10,063 bases of DNA from Bacteroidales bacterium UBA1199 (GTDB taxonomy: Bacteria; Bacteroidota; Bacteroidia; Bacteroidales; UBA932), in the NCBI GenBank assembly GCA_002309795.1, contig DBXZ01000056.1, positions 19,536-29,598 of the forward strand. Direction: 5' to 3'. A program made the translations under genes and the position numbers. Positions 1-6,268 of the stretch are shown here, piece after piece (the first letter of the stretch is position 1; the number at the start of each line of letters is the position of its first letter). The notes below the pieces were generated by a model that was not told the origin of the DNA, did not search any database, and saw only the letters and a list, made by a program, of their open reading frames with translations.

Positions 1-22
1 GGTTCGAATCCCTCACTCACCG
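1..22 (+). tRNA. 3' end of a tRNA gene, isotype unresolved (partial)
   Basis: The window opens inside the T arm. A GG is followed by the seven-base T loop TTCGAAT (3-9), the 3' T-stem strand CCCTC (10-14), the 3' acceptor strand ACTCACC (15-21) and a G discriminator (22). CCA is not encoded, as is common in Bacteroidota. The missing 5' acceptor strand should read GGTGAGT. A G discriminator with a G1 start fits tRNA-Ser or tRNA-Asp better than most others. Serine is my slight preference, but the anticodon lies outside the window, so the isotype cannot be called. Confidence 0.85.
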
Positions 23-84
23 CAAACCGGTATAAAAAATCAGCGCCAAGCCAGCTTGAGCGCTGATTTTTTATGCCGGTTTGC
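22..84. terminator. Bidirectional intrinsic terminator, 25-bp inverted repeat
   Basis: Arms at 22-46 and 60-84 pair over 25 bp with one G-U wobble. Inside the 13-nt loop, CAAG (47-50) can pair with CTTG (55-58). The core stem ends in GCGC, with an A-run on the left (34-39) and a T-run on the right (67-72), so it has the form of a rho-independent terminator in both directions. On the plus strand it would end the tRNA transcript. On the minus strand it would stop anything reading leftwards from the receptor gene. The left arm begins on the tRNA discriminator base, so precursor folding and 3' trimming may interact. Confidence 0.85.
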
Positions 85-87
85 AAA

Positions 88-104
88 GCCCGCCGCAGGC
101 GGGC
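88..104 (-). terminator. Short GC hairpin, possible weak terminator
   Basis: GCCCGCC (88-94) and GGCGGGC (98-104) form a perfect 7-bp stem with a GCA loop. Read on the minus strand it is followed by TTTGC, so it could act as a weak terminator downstream of the receptor gene that ends at 246. The T-run is only three bases, so this is tentative. Confidence 0.4.
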
Positions 105-105
105 A

Positions 106-133
106 GGGATGTTGCGCTCTGCGCAACAATCCC
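106..133. other. Hairpin overlapping the first repeat copy
   Basis: GGGAT-GTTGCGC (106-117) pairs with GCGCAAC-(A)-ATCCC (121-133) around a TCT loop, giving 12 bp with one bulged A at 128. A related but weaker fold lies at 143-169: GGGA with TCCC, TGCGC with GCGCA, and a TTCA loop. Role unknown. Confidence 0.6.
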
Positions 134-149
134 GGTGAGTGAGGGAATG
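121..149 (+). repeat. 29-nt direct repeat, copy 1
   Basis: This is identical to 157-185 over all 29 bases, and the repeat period is 36 bp. Bases 133-146 are the exact reverse complement of tRNA bases 9-22. The copies are separated by 7 nt (150-156). No coding function is apparent. Confidence 0.9.
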
Positions 150-156
150 CGCTTCA

Positions 157-185
157 GCGCAACAATCCCGGTGAGTGAGGGAATG
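157..185 (+). repeat. 29-nt direct repeat, copy 2
   Basis: Exact second copy of 121-149. Its internal bases 169-182 again match the reverse complement of the tRNA 3' end (9-22) at 14 of 14 positions. Confidence 0.9.
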
Positions 186-200
186 TGCAACGAGGAGCCA

Positions 201-233
201 GGGATCTCTGAGGGCGCAGCCCGAAGAAATCCC
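201..233. other. Imperfect hairpin next to the receptor gene stop
   Basis: GGGAT (201-205) can pair with ATCCC (229-233), and an inner GGGC/GCCC pair encloses a short loop. It shares the GGGAT...ATCCC frame of the hairpins to its left. It lies about 13 bp past the stop codon of the minus-strand receptor gene, so it would be part of that mRNA's 3' end. It has no T-run and is not called a terminator. Confidence 0.4.
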
Positions 234-245
234 AGTAGTTTTCCC

Positions 246-3164
246 CTAATACATCATCCTCAACGACGCATTGGTCGCATTCCGGCTCTTCGCGGCATTC
301 AGCTTGCCGAAGTTCCACTTGACGGACAGAATGATGCGGCGGCCCAACTGATTCTGCATCACATCCTCTACATAATTCTCGGTCGTGATGTGCCGCTTGT
401 TGCGGCTGCTGTTGAGAATATCGTCCACACGGAATGAGATGGCCCACGCCTTGATGTTCTTGGTAACGCTTGCATCCCACCGGAGATACGGATCGTTATA
501 CCCCTCCGGGAATCCCTGGTAGAAATGATACCCCGCATCGGTCTCCAGCTCCCAATCGTGTGGCAGGACCCATTCGGCGGAACCGCTGATGTCGTGTATC
601 CACGTGCGGGTATTTGCGGTCGGGTCGAGCGAGTACGAAGAAACGTTCAGCGTTGTGCCATAACCGACGGCCAAGGTAGCCGCATCCGATTTGTAGAGGA
701 GATTTACCTCCGGTCCGAACATCAGGCTGCGGGTCATGCTTTCGCCGAAACCGCTGACCCCCTCGTAAAACCTGCTGCCTGAGGCACCGCCCCAGAACCA
801 GCCCATGAACTGCATATAGTCGAAACTGTCCACATTGAGGCCGCTGACCGGCTTGATGCTCTGGTAACTGACGGCGCGTTCATAGGAGAGCGTATAAAAA
901 CAGTCGAGTGTCAGCCGCTTGTCTTCCGACAGGGGAAATCCGAATCCGCCGTAGGAACTCGCACCGATTGCCGGCTTCCGGGAATTGACCGGAATGCTGT
1001 ACCGGATGCCGTCCGAATCGAACCAGCTGGCCGTCACTATCGGACGAAGTGTCATCGTGCCGTTAACCGACAGCGATACATAGCGCTGATTGGCGGAGTC
1101 GTTGAAATAGACGCTGGTCGAGGCGTTGTGCCGGTATGAGGGTTTGAGGTAAATATTGCCGGTCTGCAGCCGGGTCGGCACGGAGATGTCGAGTACAGGC
1201 AATAACCTGGCGTTGGAGGGACGCTGGGAGCGACCGTTGTAGTTGAACGAGAGGTGCGTCTGCTTTTTCGACCAGCGGATGTTCACAAAAGGGCTCCAGT
1301 CAAAGAGCCATTCGCCCTGCCCCGTCCGGGTCTCGACCCCCAGCGACCGGGTATAGGTTTCGTTCAGGGTCTCCTGCGTCCGGACGCCCAACTGCACGGA
1401 AGAGCGATCCTTCTTGTACTGGAACTGGGCACTTTGGCCCACAACGACGTAGGTATTACTGGACTGCGTCGAGTAGTAGTCGTTGCGCTGTGTATGATCG
1501 GGACGGTCGAAGGCCTCCCTGCCGTTGTCGCGCATCGTACCGTATGCTTCCGCTTCCAGGGCCAGCACCCAGTTTTGAGAGAGAGGTTCCACATAGTTCA
1601 GTTGTGCGTTCGCGCCCCAGGTGCGGTTGTCCGTCAGGTAGAACAGGTTCCGGGTCACAGGATCCGTATCGGCGGCCCGTTGGGTTTGGGAATACTCCCG
1701 GCTGTCGGCGTCGTAGTCTTCCAACGTCAGGTTGCCCGTAAAGGTCAGGTTGCGCCGCTTGTCGCCCAGATTGCGGATGCCCGCTTCCAGGCGGCCGTCA
1801 TAATAGAACCGCTTCGACTCCTGAAATGTGCTGGACTTCGAGTTATTGAGCTGCATTCCGCTCTCCGCTTCACGGGCGCTGTTGTCGTTGTAATACTCCG
1901 TCTTGCCGCCGGTGAACCGGACGGTGGGCTGGAAGCTGAAAAGATATCGGGAACGGTCGGTGTTTTTCAATTCCAGCGACACCTTCGCCATGTTGTCCGT
2001 CGTGAAGTTCACGACGTCGCTGTTCGAGCGGATATCGCTGCCGTTCTGGATCCACGTGGTCCGTTCGGACCGGTTGCGGGCGTCGCGGAAGGAGTGGCTG
2101 TAGCTGGCCATACCCGTGCTCTCCAGCCCCTTGAGGCGCGTGGTGTTGTAGTTGACGCCCACCTGTCGGTAGGTCTGAATGCCGCCGGCGCCAAAACGCG
2201 ACAGCTCGCCGTCTTCGTCCCGGAACACGATCCGGATCTGGTCATTCGTGATCGGCGCGTTGTAGGCATTCGCGACGACGACAACCTGGTCTTTCTCGCT
2301 GTACCCGGAAATTATTCCGTTTCCGTTATAGAGCAGGCCGCGGTCATCCACCATTTCGTCTTTCCGGTCACCGGCCAGCGTGGTGCCGGCGCCCGCCTTG
2401 ACGTTGCCGAACCAGCCCTGCTGGAACTCCTTCTTGAACTCCAGGTCCATCACCTTCTCCCGGTCGGTGGCTACGCCCGAAAACTGTTCGGAGTCGCTCT
2501 CCTTGTCGATGACCTTCACCTTGTCCACCACCTGTGCGGGAAGGTTCTTGAGAGCCATCTTCGGGTCGTCAAAGAAGAAGGTCCGGCCGCCGACCGTAAT
2601 CTTCTTGATGGTTTCGCCGTTGTATTTCACGGTGCCGTCGCTGCCGACCTCCATGCCGGGCATCCGCTTGAGCAGGTCTTCCAGCATGGCATTCTGCCCG
2701 AGCTGGAACGAAGCGGCATTGAAGATGATGGTATCCTGCCGGATCTCGATGGGGTTGCCGATGGCCGACACGTGGGCTGCATCCAGCATCGTGTGGTCCT
2801 CTTCCAAGTGGATGGTTCCCAGGTCCTTCTCCTCGCTGTTCCAGGAGAAGTTGAAGTAGTGTTCCTTCTCGTAGGGCTTGTAGCCCATCATTTCAACGGT
2901 GAGGTTGTAGGTGCCGCGCGTCACTTTTTCGAGCTTGGCCAGGCCGGTGGTATCGGTCAGGGTAAAGTTGGTGATCAGCGTGTCGTTTTTGGCTTTCAGA
3001 TAGACCGACGCGAACTCCACGGGTTTTTCCGTTCCGGCCTCCAGCACCTTCAGCTTCACGTTTCCCTGAACGGTAAACATGTCGATCGAAATCACCTGGG
3101 CGCGGGCCGGAGCGGCCAGAACCAGCAGCAGAACGATCAGATATGACAGGCGATTCCGCATCAT
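246..3164 (-). CDS. TonB-dependent receptor-like outer membrane beta-barrel protein
   Basis: A 972-aa predicted outer-membrane protein. A signal peptide spans about residues 1-22 (hydrophobic VLLLVLAAPARA, likely cut before Q23). A carboxypeptidase-regulatory-like beta-sandwich domain follows at about 30-120 (for example KPVEFASVYLKAKNDTL, later GTYNLTVEMMGYKPYEK). The plug-like region at about 125-230 has DTIIFNAASF (144-153), LEDLLKRMPG (161-170) and GGRTFFF (192-198). From about 240 onward, alternating aromatic/polar strands fit a beta-barrel ending near IILSVKWNFGK. This layout matches the Bacteroidota 'outer membrane beta-barrel family' of TonB-dependent receptors (OMP_b-brl type) rather than classical SusC, and no SusD partner is present. 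The substrate cannot be read from sequence. The start is translationally coupled to the TPR gene by an ATGA overlap. Initiation could be at either of the first two Met codons. Confidence 0.88.
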   Translation of the reverse strand: MMRNRLSYLIVLLLVLAAPARAQVISIDMFTVQGNVKLKVLEAGTEKPVEFASVYLKAKNDTLITNFTLTDTTGLAKLEKVTRGTYNLTVEMMGYKPYEKEHYFNFSWNSEEKDLGTIHLEEDHTMLDAAHVSAIGNPIEIRQDTIIFNAASFQLGQNAMLEDLLKRMPGMEVGSDGTVKYNGETIKKITVGGRTFFFDDPKMALKNLPAQVVDKVKVIDKESDSEQFSGVATDREKVMDLEFKKEFQQGWFGNVKAGAGTTLAGDRKDEMVDDRGLLYNGNGIISGYSEKDQVVVVANAYNAPITNDQIRIVFRDEDGELSRFGAGGIQTYRQVGVNYNTTRLKGLESTGMASYSHSFRDARNRSERTTWIQNGSDIRSNSDVVNFTTDNMAKVSLELKNTDRSRYLFSFQPTVRFTGGKTEYYNDNSAREAESGMQLNNSKSSTFQESKRFYYDGRLEAGIRNLGDKRRNLTFTGNLTLEDYDADSREYSQTQRAADTDPVTRNLFYLTDNRTWGANAQLNYVEPLSQNWVLALEAEAYGTMRDNGREAFDRPDHTQRNDYYSTQSSNTYVVVGQSAQFQYKKDRSSVQLGVRTQETLNETYTRSLGVETRTGQGEWLFDWSPFVNIRWSKKQTHLSFNYNGRSQRPSNARLLPVLDISVPTRLQTGNIYLKPSYRHNASTSVYFNDSANQRYVSLSVNGTMTLRPIVTASWFDSDGIRYSIPVNSRKPAIGASSYGGFGFPLSEDKRLTLDCFYTLSYERAVSYQSIKPVSGLNVDSFDYMQFMGWFWGGASGSRFYEGVSGFGESMTRSLMFGPEVNLLYKSDAATLAVGYGTTLNVSSYSLDPTANTRTWIHDISGSAEWVLPHDWELETDAGYHFYQGFPEGYNDPYLRWDASVTKNIKAWAISFRVDDILNSSRNKRHITTENYVEDVMQNQLGRRIILSVKWNFGKLNAAKSRNATNASLRMMY

Positions 3165-4357
3165 TTCTCTTCCATAAACAGTTCGCCCTTGAGGAAATCG
3201 ACGCTCTTTTTGGCGAACTCATAGCCGCGGGAGCCGGGGCGGGCCACCTTAAGATACAATTCGTAGTACTCAAGCGCCTGCCGGTATTTCTTTAGCCGTT
3301 CGTAGCTGTAAGCAATGGTCGAGAGGGCCTGGATGTAGGAGGGATTGTAGCGGTAGGCCTCCTTGTAGTAAGGAATTGCCTCTTCGTAACGCTCCTCGCG
3401 ATAGTAGCCCGCTCCATATTGCTGATAAATCCGGGAAACGAACGATGAATCGGGCCGGATCATTTCGGCGGCCTTGTCCAGCCAGGGTTTGCCGCTCCGG
3501 TCGAACGAGCGGCGCATTTCAATCTGGACGGCGGCGATGGTCCAGGCCAGATTGGCATCGGTAGAATCGAGCGCCCAGGCTTTCAACAACTCCTGCTCGG
3601 CCTTATAGGTGTAATCCGTATGCCAGTAGCTCTGGCCCAGATAGTAGTGAATCGGATAACTCTCCTGTCCCTGATCTTCCAGCCGCTGGAATACCTCTTG
3701 CGCAGCTTCGTAGTTGCCACCCAGGTAGAAGGCCAGGCCGCGGATGGGCGCGACGGTCGGGTTGTCCGGATCGAGGGCCAGATAATCTTCCGTCAGCGCC
3801 AGTACGCCGTCATAATCTTTTGCCGCCAGCAGCAGGTTCGCCACCTTGCTCACTACGGACTCGTTGTTCGGCTTGAGGGCAAGCGCCTGCCGGTAATAGG
3901 ACAGCGCCGAATCAGGCTGGTTGTTCAGATTGAAGGCATCGCCCACGAAGGCCGCAACGGCCGGAATGGAATCCAGGACCAGCACCTCCTTTCCGGCTTC
4001 CGCGCTTTGCCGGTAGGCTTTCATCCGGAAGGCGGTCTGCATCTGCTTGATTTTGTAGAGCGGATTCTGCGGAGCGCGCGCGGCCAGCAGGAAGTAGGTG
4101 CCGGCAGCCTTTTCGTAGTCGCCGTTCTGGAAATGACAGTCCGCCAGCGCGGAGAGCACCTCCTCATCGAACTGTTCCGGGACCACCAGCGTAGAGAGGC
4201 GCGCGATGGCCTCGTCGGTCTTGTAGATGCTTTTCAGGTATTGCGCCTCGGCAAGGACGGCCTGCCGGGCGACGGCGGCGGAATCGACGCTTTGCCCCGA
4301 AAGGAGGGGCGCAACCGTCAGGATAAGGCAGAACAGCAGGAATACACGACGGATCAT
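3161..4357 (-). CDS. Exported tetratricopeptide-repeat protein
   Basis: A 398-aa protein from the preferred ATG. The N-terminus MIRRVFLLFCLILTVAPLLSG is a typical signal sequence with likely cleavage near G21-Q22 and no lipobox cysteine, so the protein is probably periplasmic. The rest is almost entirely helical TPR repeats with A/Y/G/P spacing. The clearest pair is at about residues 304-373 (YGAGYYREERYEEAIPYYKE and YSYERLKKYRQALEYYELYL). TPR arrays bind proteins, and no enzyme motif is seen. A TTG codon 12 bases upstream (4367-4369) could extend the frame by four residues. The ATG is preferred because it begins a canonical signal peptide and because the upstream promoter would leave a TTG start almost no leader. 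The stop overlaps the receptor start by 4 nt, which suggests the two products work together, perhaps in receptor assembly or cargo handling (inference). Confidence 0.85.
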   Translation of the reverse strand: MIRRVFLLFCLILTVAPLLSGQSVDSAAVARQAVLAEAQYLKSIYKTDEAIARLSTLVVPEQFDEEVLSALADCHFQNGDYEKAAGTYFLLAARAPQNPLYKIKQMQTAFRMKAYRQSAEAGKEVLVLDSIPAVAAFVGDAFNLNNQPDSALSYYRQALALKPNNESVVSKVANLLLAAKDYDGVLALTEDYLALDPDNPTVAPIRGLAFYLGGNYEAAQEVFQRLEDQGQESYPIHYYLGQSYWHTDYTYKAEQELLKAWALDSTDANLAWTIAAVQIEMRRSFDRSGKPWLDKAAEMIRPDSSFVSRIYQQYGAGYYREERYEEAIPYYKEAYRYNPSYIQALSTIAYSYERLKKYRQALEYYELYLKVARPGSRGYEFAKKSVDFLKGELFMEEK

Positions 4358-4379
4358 AGGCGGATTCAATCAAATTGTC

Positions 4380-4979
4380 CTACAAAGATAAAGATAATAA
4401 CTCACTCCTCAACTGCTCCGTATTGTGGAAACGGATGGTATGCAGTCCCACACGGCGGGCGGCGGCCACGTTGGCGGGGTTATCGTCAATAAAGACCGTC
4501 TCCTCCGCGTCGAGCGAAAACCGGTCCAGCAGAAGCCGGAAGATCGCTTCGTCCGGCTTGATCATATGCTCCTCGCCGGAGATGATCCGATCTTCAATCA
4601 AATTGAATATCCGGAAATGGGGCCGGGTGATCTGAAACAGTTCGGCAGACCAGTTGCTGAGACCCAGGATCCGGTAACCTTTTTCCTTCAGTTCCCGGAT
4701 CAACTCTTCCATACCGGAAATCTGACCGCGAAGCATCTCCAGCCAGCGGTCATAGTACACCTGGATGGCGGCGGTCCACTCCGGGTAAAGGGCCTTCCGC
4801 TCTGCAAGGCAATCTGCGACCGGCTCGCCGGCATCCATCCGGGTGTGCCAGTCAAAGGGGCAGACCTCTGTCAGGAACCAGTCCGCACGGGAGCGGTCGC
4901 CGAAGTAGGCATCGTAGAGATAGTGGGGATCCCAATCCACCAGGACACCTCCGAAGTCGAAAACGATATTCCGGATCAT
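4380..4979 (-). CDS. HAD-superfamily hydrolase (YihX-like phosphatase subgroup)
   Basis: A 199-aa cytoplasmic phosphatase-like protein starting MIRNIVFDFGGVLVDWD. HAD motifs are in order: motif I FDFGG with nucleophile D8, motif II LSN with S108, motif III K141 in MIKPDEAIF, and motif IV FIDDN with D165/D166. The segment between about 15 and 85 is a helical C1 cap. Order and spacing resemble the YihX/HAD-IA group, which dephosphorylates sugar phosphates and other small phosphate esters; the substrate here is unknown. The usual second Asp of the DxD motif is Gly (G10), as in YihX (FDLGN). The frame stays open for 35 residues upstream, but that stretch is the shadow of the PAS gene. The ATG at 4979 overlaps the PAS stop (ATGA), indicating translational coupling. 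Confidence 0.88.
   Translation of the reverse strand: MIRNIVFDFGGVLVDWDPHYLYDAYFGDRSRADWFLTEVCPFDWHTRMDAGEPVADCLAERKALYPEWTAAIQVYYDRWLEMLRGQISGMEELIRELKEKGYRILGLSNWSAELFQITRPHFRIFNLIEDRIISGEEHMIKPDEAIFRLLLDRFSLDAEETVFIDDNPANVAAARRVGLHTIRFHNTEQLRSELLSLSL
4383..4413 (-). promoter_or_regulatory. Bacteroidota-type promoter for the TPR/receptor pair
   Basis: On the minus strand GTTG (4410-4413) and TATCTTTG (4383-4390) are separated by exactly 19 bp. The known Bacteroides primary-sigma consensus is TTTG-N19-TAnnTTTG, so one base of the upstream box differs. The elements lie within the last coding triplets of the HAD gene. Initiation would fall near 4376, giving a leader of about 20 nt to the ATG at 4357. 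No clear Shine-Dalgarno is present, which is usual in this phylum. Confidence 0.65.
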
Positions 4980-5332
4980 TGTTTGTCCGTTTTGGGCTTC
5001 CGCACGCGGTTGGGCATGTTCTCCGGCAGGACCATCGAAAGTTCCATGAAGCCGGCATAGGAGTCGCCGTCGTACCAGGGGCACTGGAAGATCAGTTTCT
5101 TAAGTCCCTCTTTCTCCACGGTATAAACATTCGTGCGCGGGTTTTTCAGCATGTCCGCCAACAGCGAACGGGCCGGTTCCGGATGGCAGTCCAGCACGTT
5201 GCATCCGATCAGTTCCGGATCGCCGGGTTTCAGGAAGGTCCGGCGGGATTTGGCGTTCATATCCAGGATGGTCCCGTCCTTCGCACAGACCGTGACGGCC
5301 ACATCCGTTTTTTCAAAATAATCGCGTTTCAT
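4976..5332 (-). CDS. Stand-alone PAS-domain protein
   Basis: A 118-aa soluble protein with one PAS fold and no output domain. The N-terminal strand and turn VAVTVCAKDGTILDMNAKSR (11-30) is the classic PAS beginning: a strand, then D-G, then I-x-x-x-N. It is followed by LIGCNVLDCHPEPAR (41-55), which resembles the [LI]G-x-x-V-x-x-CHP stretch of PAS domains found in DUF438/hemerythrin-type proteins. The last strands (GLKKLIFQCPWYD, then YAGFMELSMV) complete the sheet. C49-H50-P51 could be a ligand- or heme-contacting site, but nothing in the sequence proves a cofactor. There is no signal peptide or membrane segment. It is the first gene of a minus-strand cluster and is coupled by a 4-nt overlap to the HAD phosphatase, its most likely functional partner (inference). 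Confidence 0.82.
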   Translation of the reverse strand: MKRDYFEKTDVAVTVCAKDGTILDMNAKSRRTFLKPGDPELIGCNVLDCHPEPARSLLADMLKNPRTNVYTVEKEGLKKLIFQCPWYDGDSYAGFMELSMVLPENMPNRVRKPKTDKQ

Positions 5333-5343
5333 CTCTGTTGAAA

Positions 5344-5376
5344 TTTGACTCGAAGGTAGTAATTATTGTATCTTTG
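5344..5376 (+). promoter_or_regulatory. Bacteroidota-type promoter for the flavodoxin gene
   Basis: TTTG (5344-5347) and TATCTTTG (5369-5376) are separated by 21 bp, slightly more than the usual 19. The downstream box is a full match to TAnnTTTG. It is followed by TAG, so TATCTTTGTAG is identical over 11 bases to the promoter before the TPR gene. Initiation near 5383 would give a leader of about 35 nt to the ATG at 5419. The whole 86-bp divergent gap (5333-5418) has no other strong signal. On the minus strand only an imperfect TACCTTCG box is seen for the PAS gene. Confidence 0.65.
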
Positions 5377-5418
5377 TAGCAACCCGAAGCAATCAGCAAA
5401 TATCATACCCCGTTACTT

Positions 5419-6246
5419 ATGAAAAAGTTTTTATTGATAGCTACCGCATTGATGATGGCGGCATCCTGCTGCCAGAAAGCGCCAAAAGTACTGGTACTCT
5501 ATTATTCGCAGACCGGCGTGACCAAGACCGTCGCTGAAGAATTGCAGAACCGTCTCGGAGCGGATATCGAAGCCGTGCAGGCCGTTGTGCCGTACGACGG
5601 TGACTTTATGGCCACCATCGAGCGCAGCCGCCGGGAGATGGAAAGCGGCGCATTTCCGGACATCGAGCCGCTCAAGGTGAACGTCCGCGACTATGACATC
5701 GTTTTCCTGGGCTATCCCATCTGGTTCGGCACTTACGCCACCCCGATCGCCACGCTCCTGAACACGACTGACTTCAGCGGCAAGAAGATCGTACCGTTCT
5801 GCACCTTTGGCAGCGGCGGACTGGACTCCAGTGAACGGGCGTTGGCCGGGCGGCTGGCCGATTCCGAGATACTTCCGGGCTATGGCGTACGTGCCGCGCG
5901 CATTGACGCAGTGCCGGCCGAACTGGATCGCTTCCTGAAAGAAGGCGGATTCATTGAGGGCGAATGGGATCCGCTGCCCGAATTCCCTGAACAGAAACCC
6001 GTTACGGAAGATGAATCTGCCGTCTTCGATGCAGCCGTGGGCGACTATCCGATGATGCACGCCAAGGCCGAGACGGTGGCTTCGCGCAACGTGGCTGGCG
6101 GCGTGGAATACTGCTTTACCGCCCGCGACCTGCCGCGCGAAGGCGGCCTCAAAGGCCCCGGCAACGCAATGCCCAGGCGAACGATGACGGTCTATGTGCT
6201 GGTCGAAGAGGGAAAAGCCCCTGTTTTCACACGGGTTAACCGATAA
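5419..6246 (+). CDS. Lipid-anchored flavodoxin-like protein
   Basis: A 275-aa protein. An N-terminal lipoprotein signal MKKFLLIATALMMAASC gives likely lipidation at C17, followed directly by another Cys (C18). A flavodoxin fold occupies about 23-180. The FMN phosphate loop YSQTGVTKT (29-37) keeps the T/S-x-T-G-x-T pattern. The loops GYPIWFGTYATP (98-109) and CTFGSGG (128-134) fit the isoalloxazine-contacting loops of the Flavodoxin_4 type. The FMN-binding residues look intact, so an active electron carrier or small quinone/flavin reductase on the outer side of the inner membrane or in the periplasm is plausible; partners are unknown. Residues from about 190 to 275 form a C-terminal extension not found in plain flavodoxins, ending in strand-rich TMTVYVLVEEGKAPVFTRV. 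It is divergent from the PAS gene and converges with the permease gene 22 bp away. Confidence 0.88.
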   Translation: MKKFLLIATALMMAASCCQKAPKVLVLYYSQTGVTKTVAEELQNRLGADIEAVQAVVPYDGDFMATIERSRREMESGAFPDIEPLKVNVRDYDIVFLGYPIWFGTYATPIATLLNTTDFSGKKIVPFCTFGSGGLDSSERALAGRLADSEILPGYGVRAARIDAVPAELDRFLKEGGFIEGEWDPLPEFPEQKPVTEDESAVFDAAVGDYPMMHAKAETVASRNVAGGVEYCFTARDLPREGGLKGPGNAMPRRTMTVYVLVEEGKAPVFTRVNR

Positions 6247-6268
6247 TCGCGCACCCGACGGAAAACCA

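Noticed and set aside
121..185. Possible minimal CRISPR array
   Set aside because: There are only two 29-nt repeats and the spacer is 7 nt, far too short for a CRISPR spacer. No cas gene is present.
81..437. A 118-codon plus-strand ORF covering the repeat region
   Set aside because: Its repeated peptide only reflects the 36-bp tandem DNA repeat, and its second half is antisense to the receptor gene.
1254..3146. A 630-codon open frame on the plus strand
   Set aside because: It is antisense to the well-supported receptor gene and its translation has no recognisable domain. It is a by-product of high GC and the codon bias of the real gene.
4367..4369. TTG start for the TPR gene
   Set aside because: It adds four residues before a canonical ATG-initiated signal peptide and would lie almost at the predicted transcription start.
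4980..5084. 35-residue N-terminal extension of the HAD protein
   Set aside because: This stretch lies wholly inside the PAS gene in another frame. The HAD fold starts at the ATG at 4979, which forms the typical ATGA overlap.
5431..6060. A 209-codon minus-strand ORF
   Set aside because: It is antisense to the flavodoxin gene, whose FMN-loop motifs and lipoprotein signal identify the real frame.
6247..6268. Terminator between the convergent flavodoxin and permease genes
   Set aside because: Only a 5-bp ATAAT/ATTAT pairing with a long loop is visible. There is no GC stem with a T-run, so no terminator is called.
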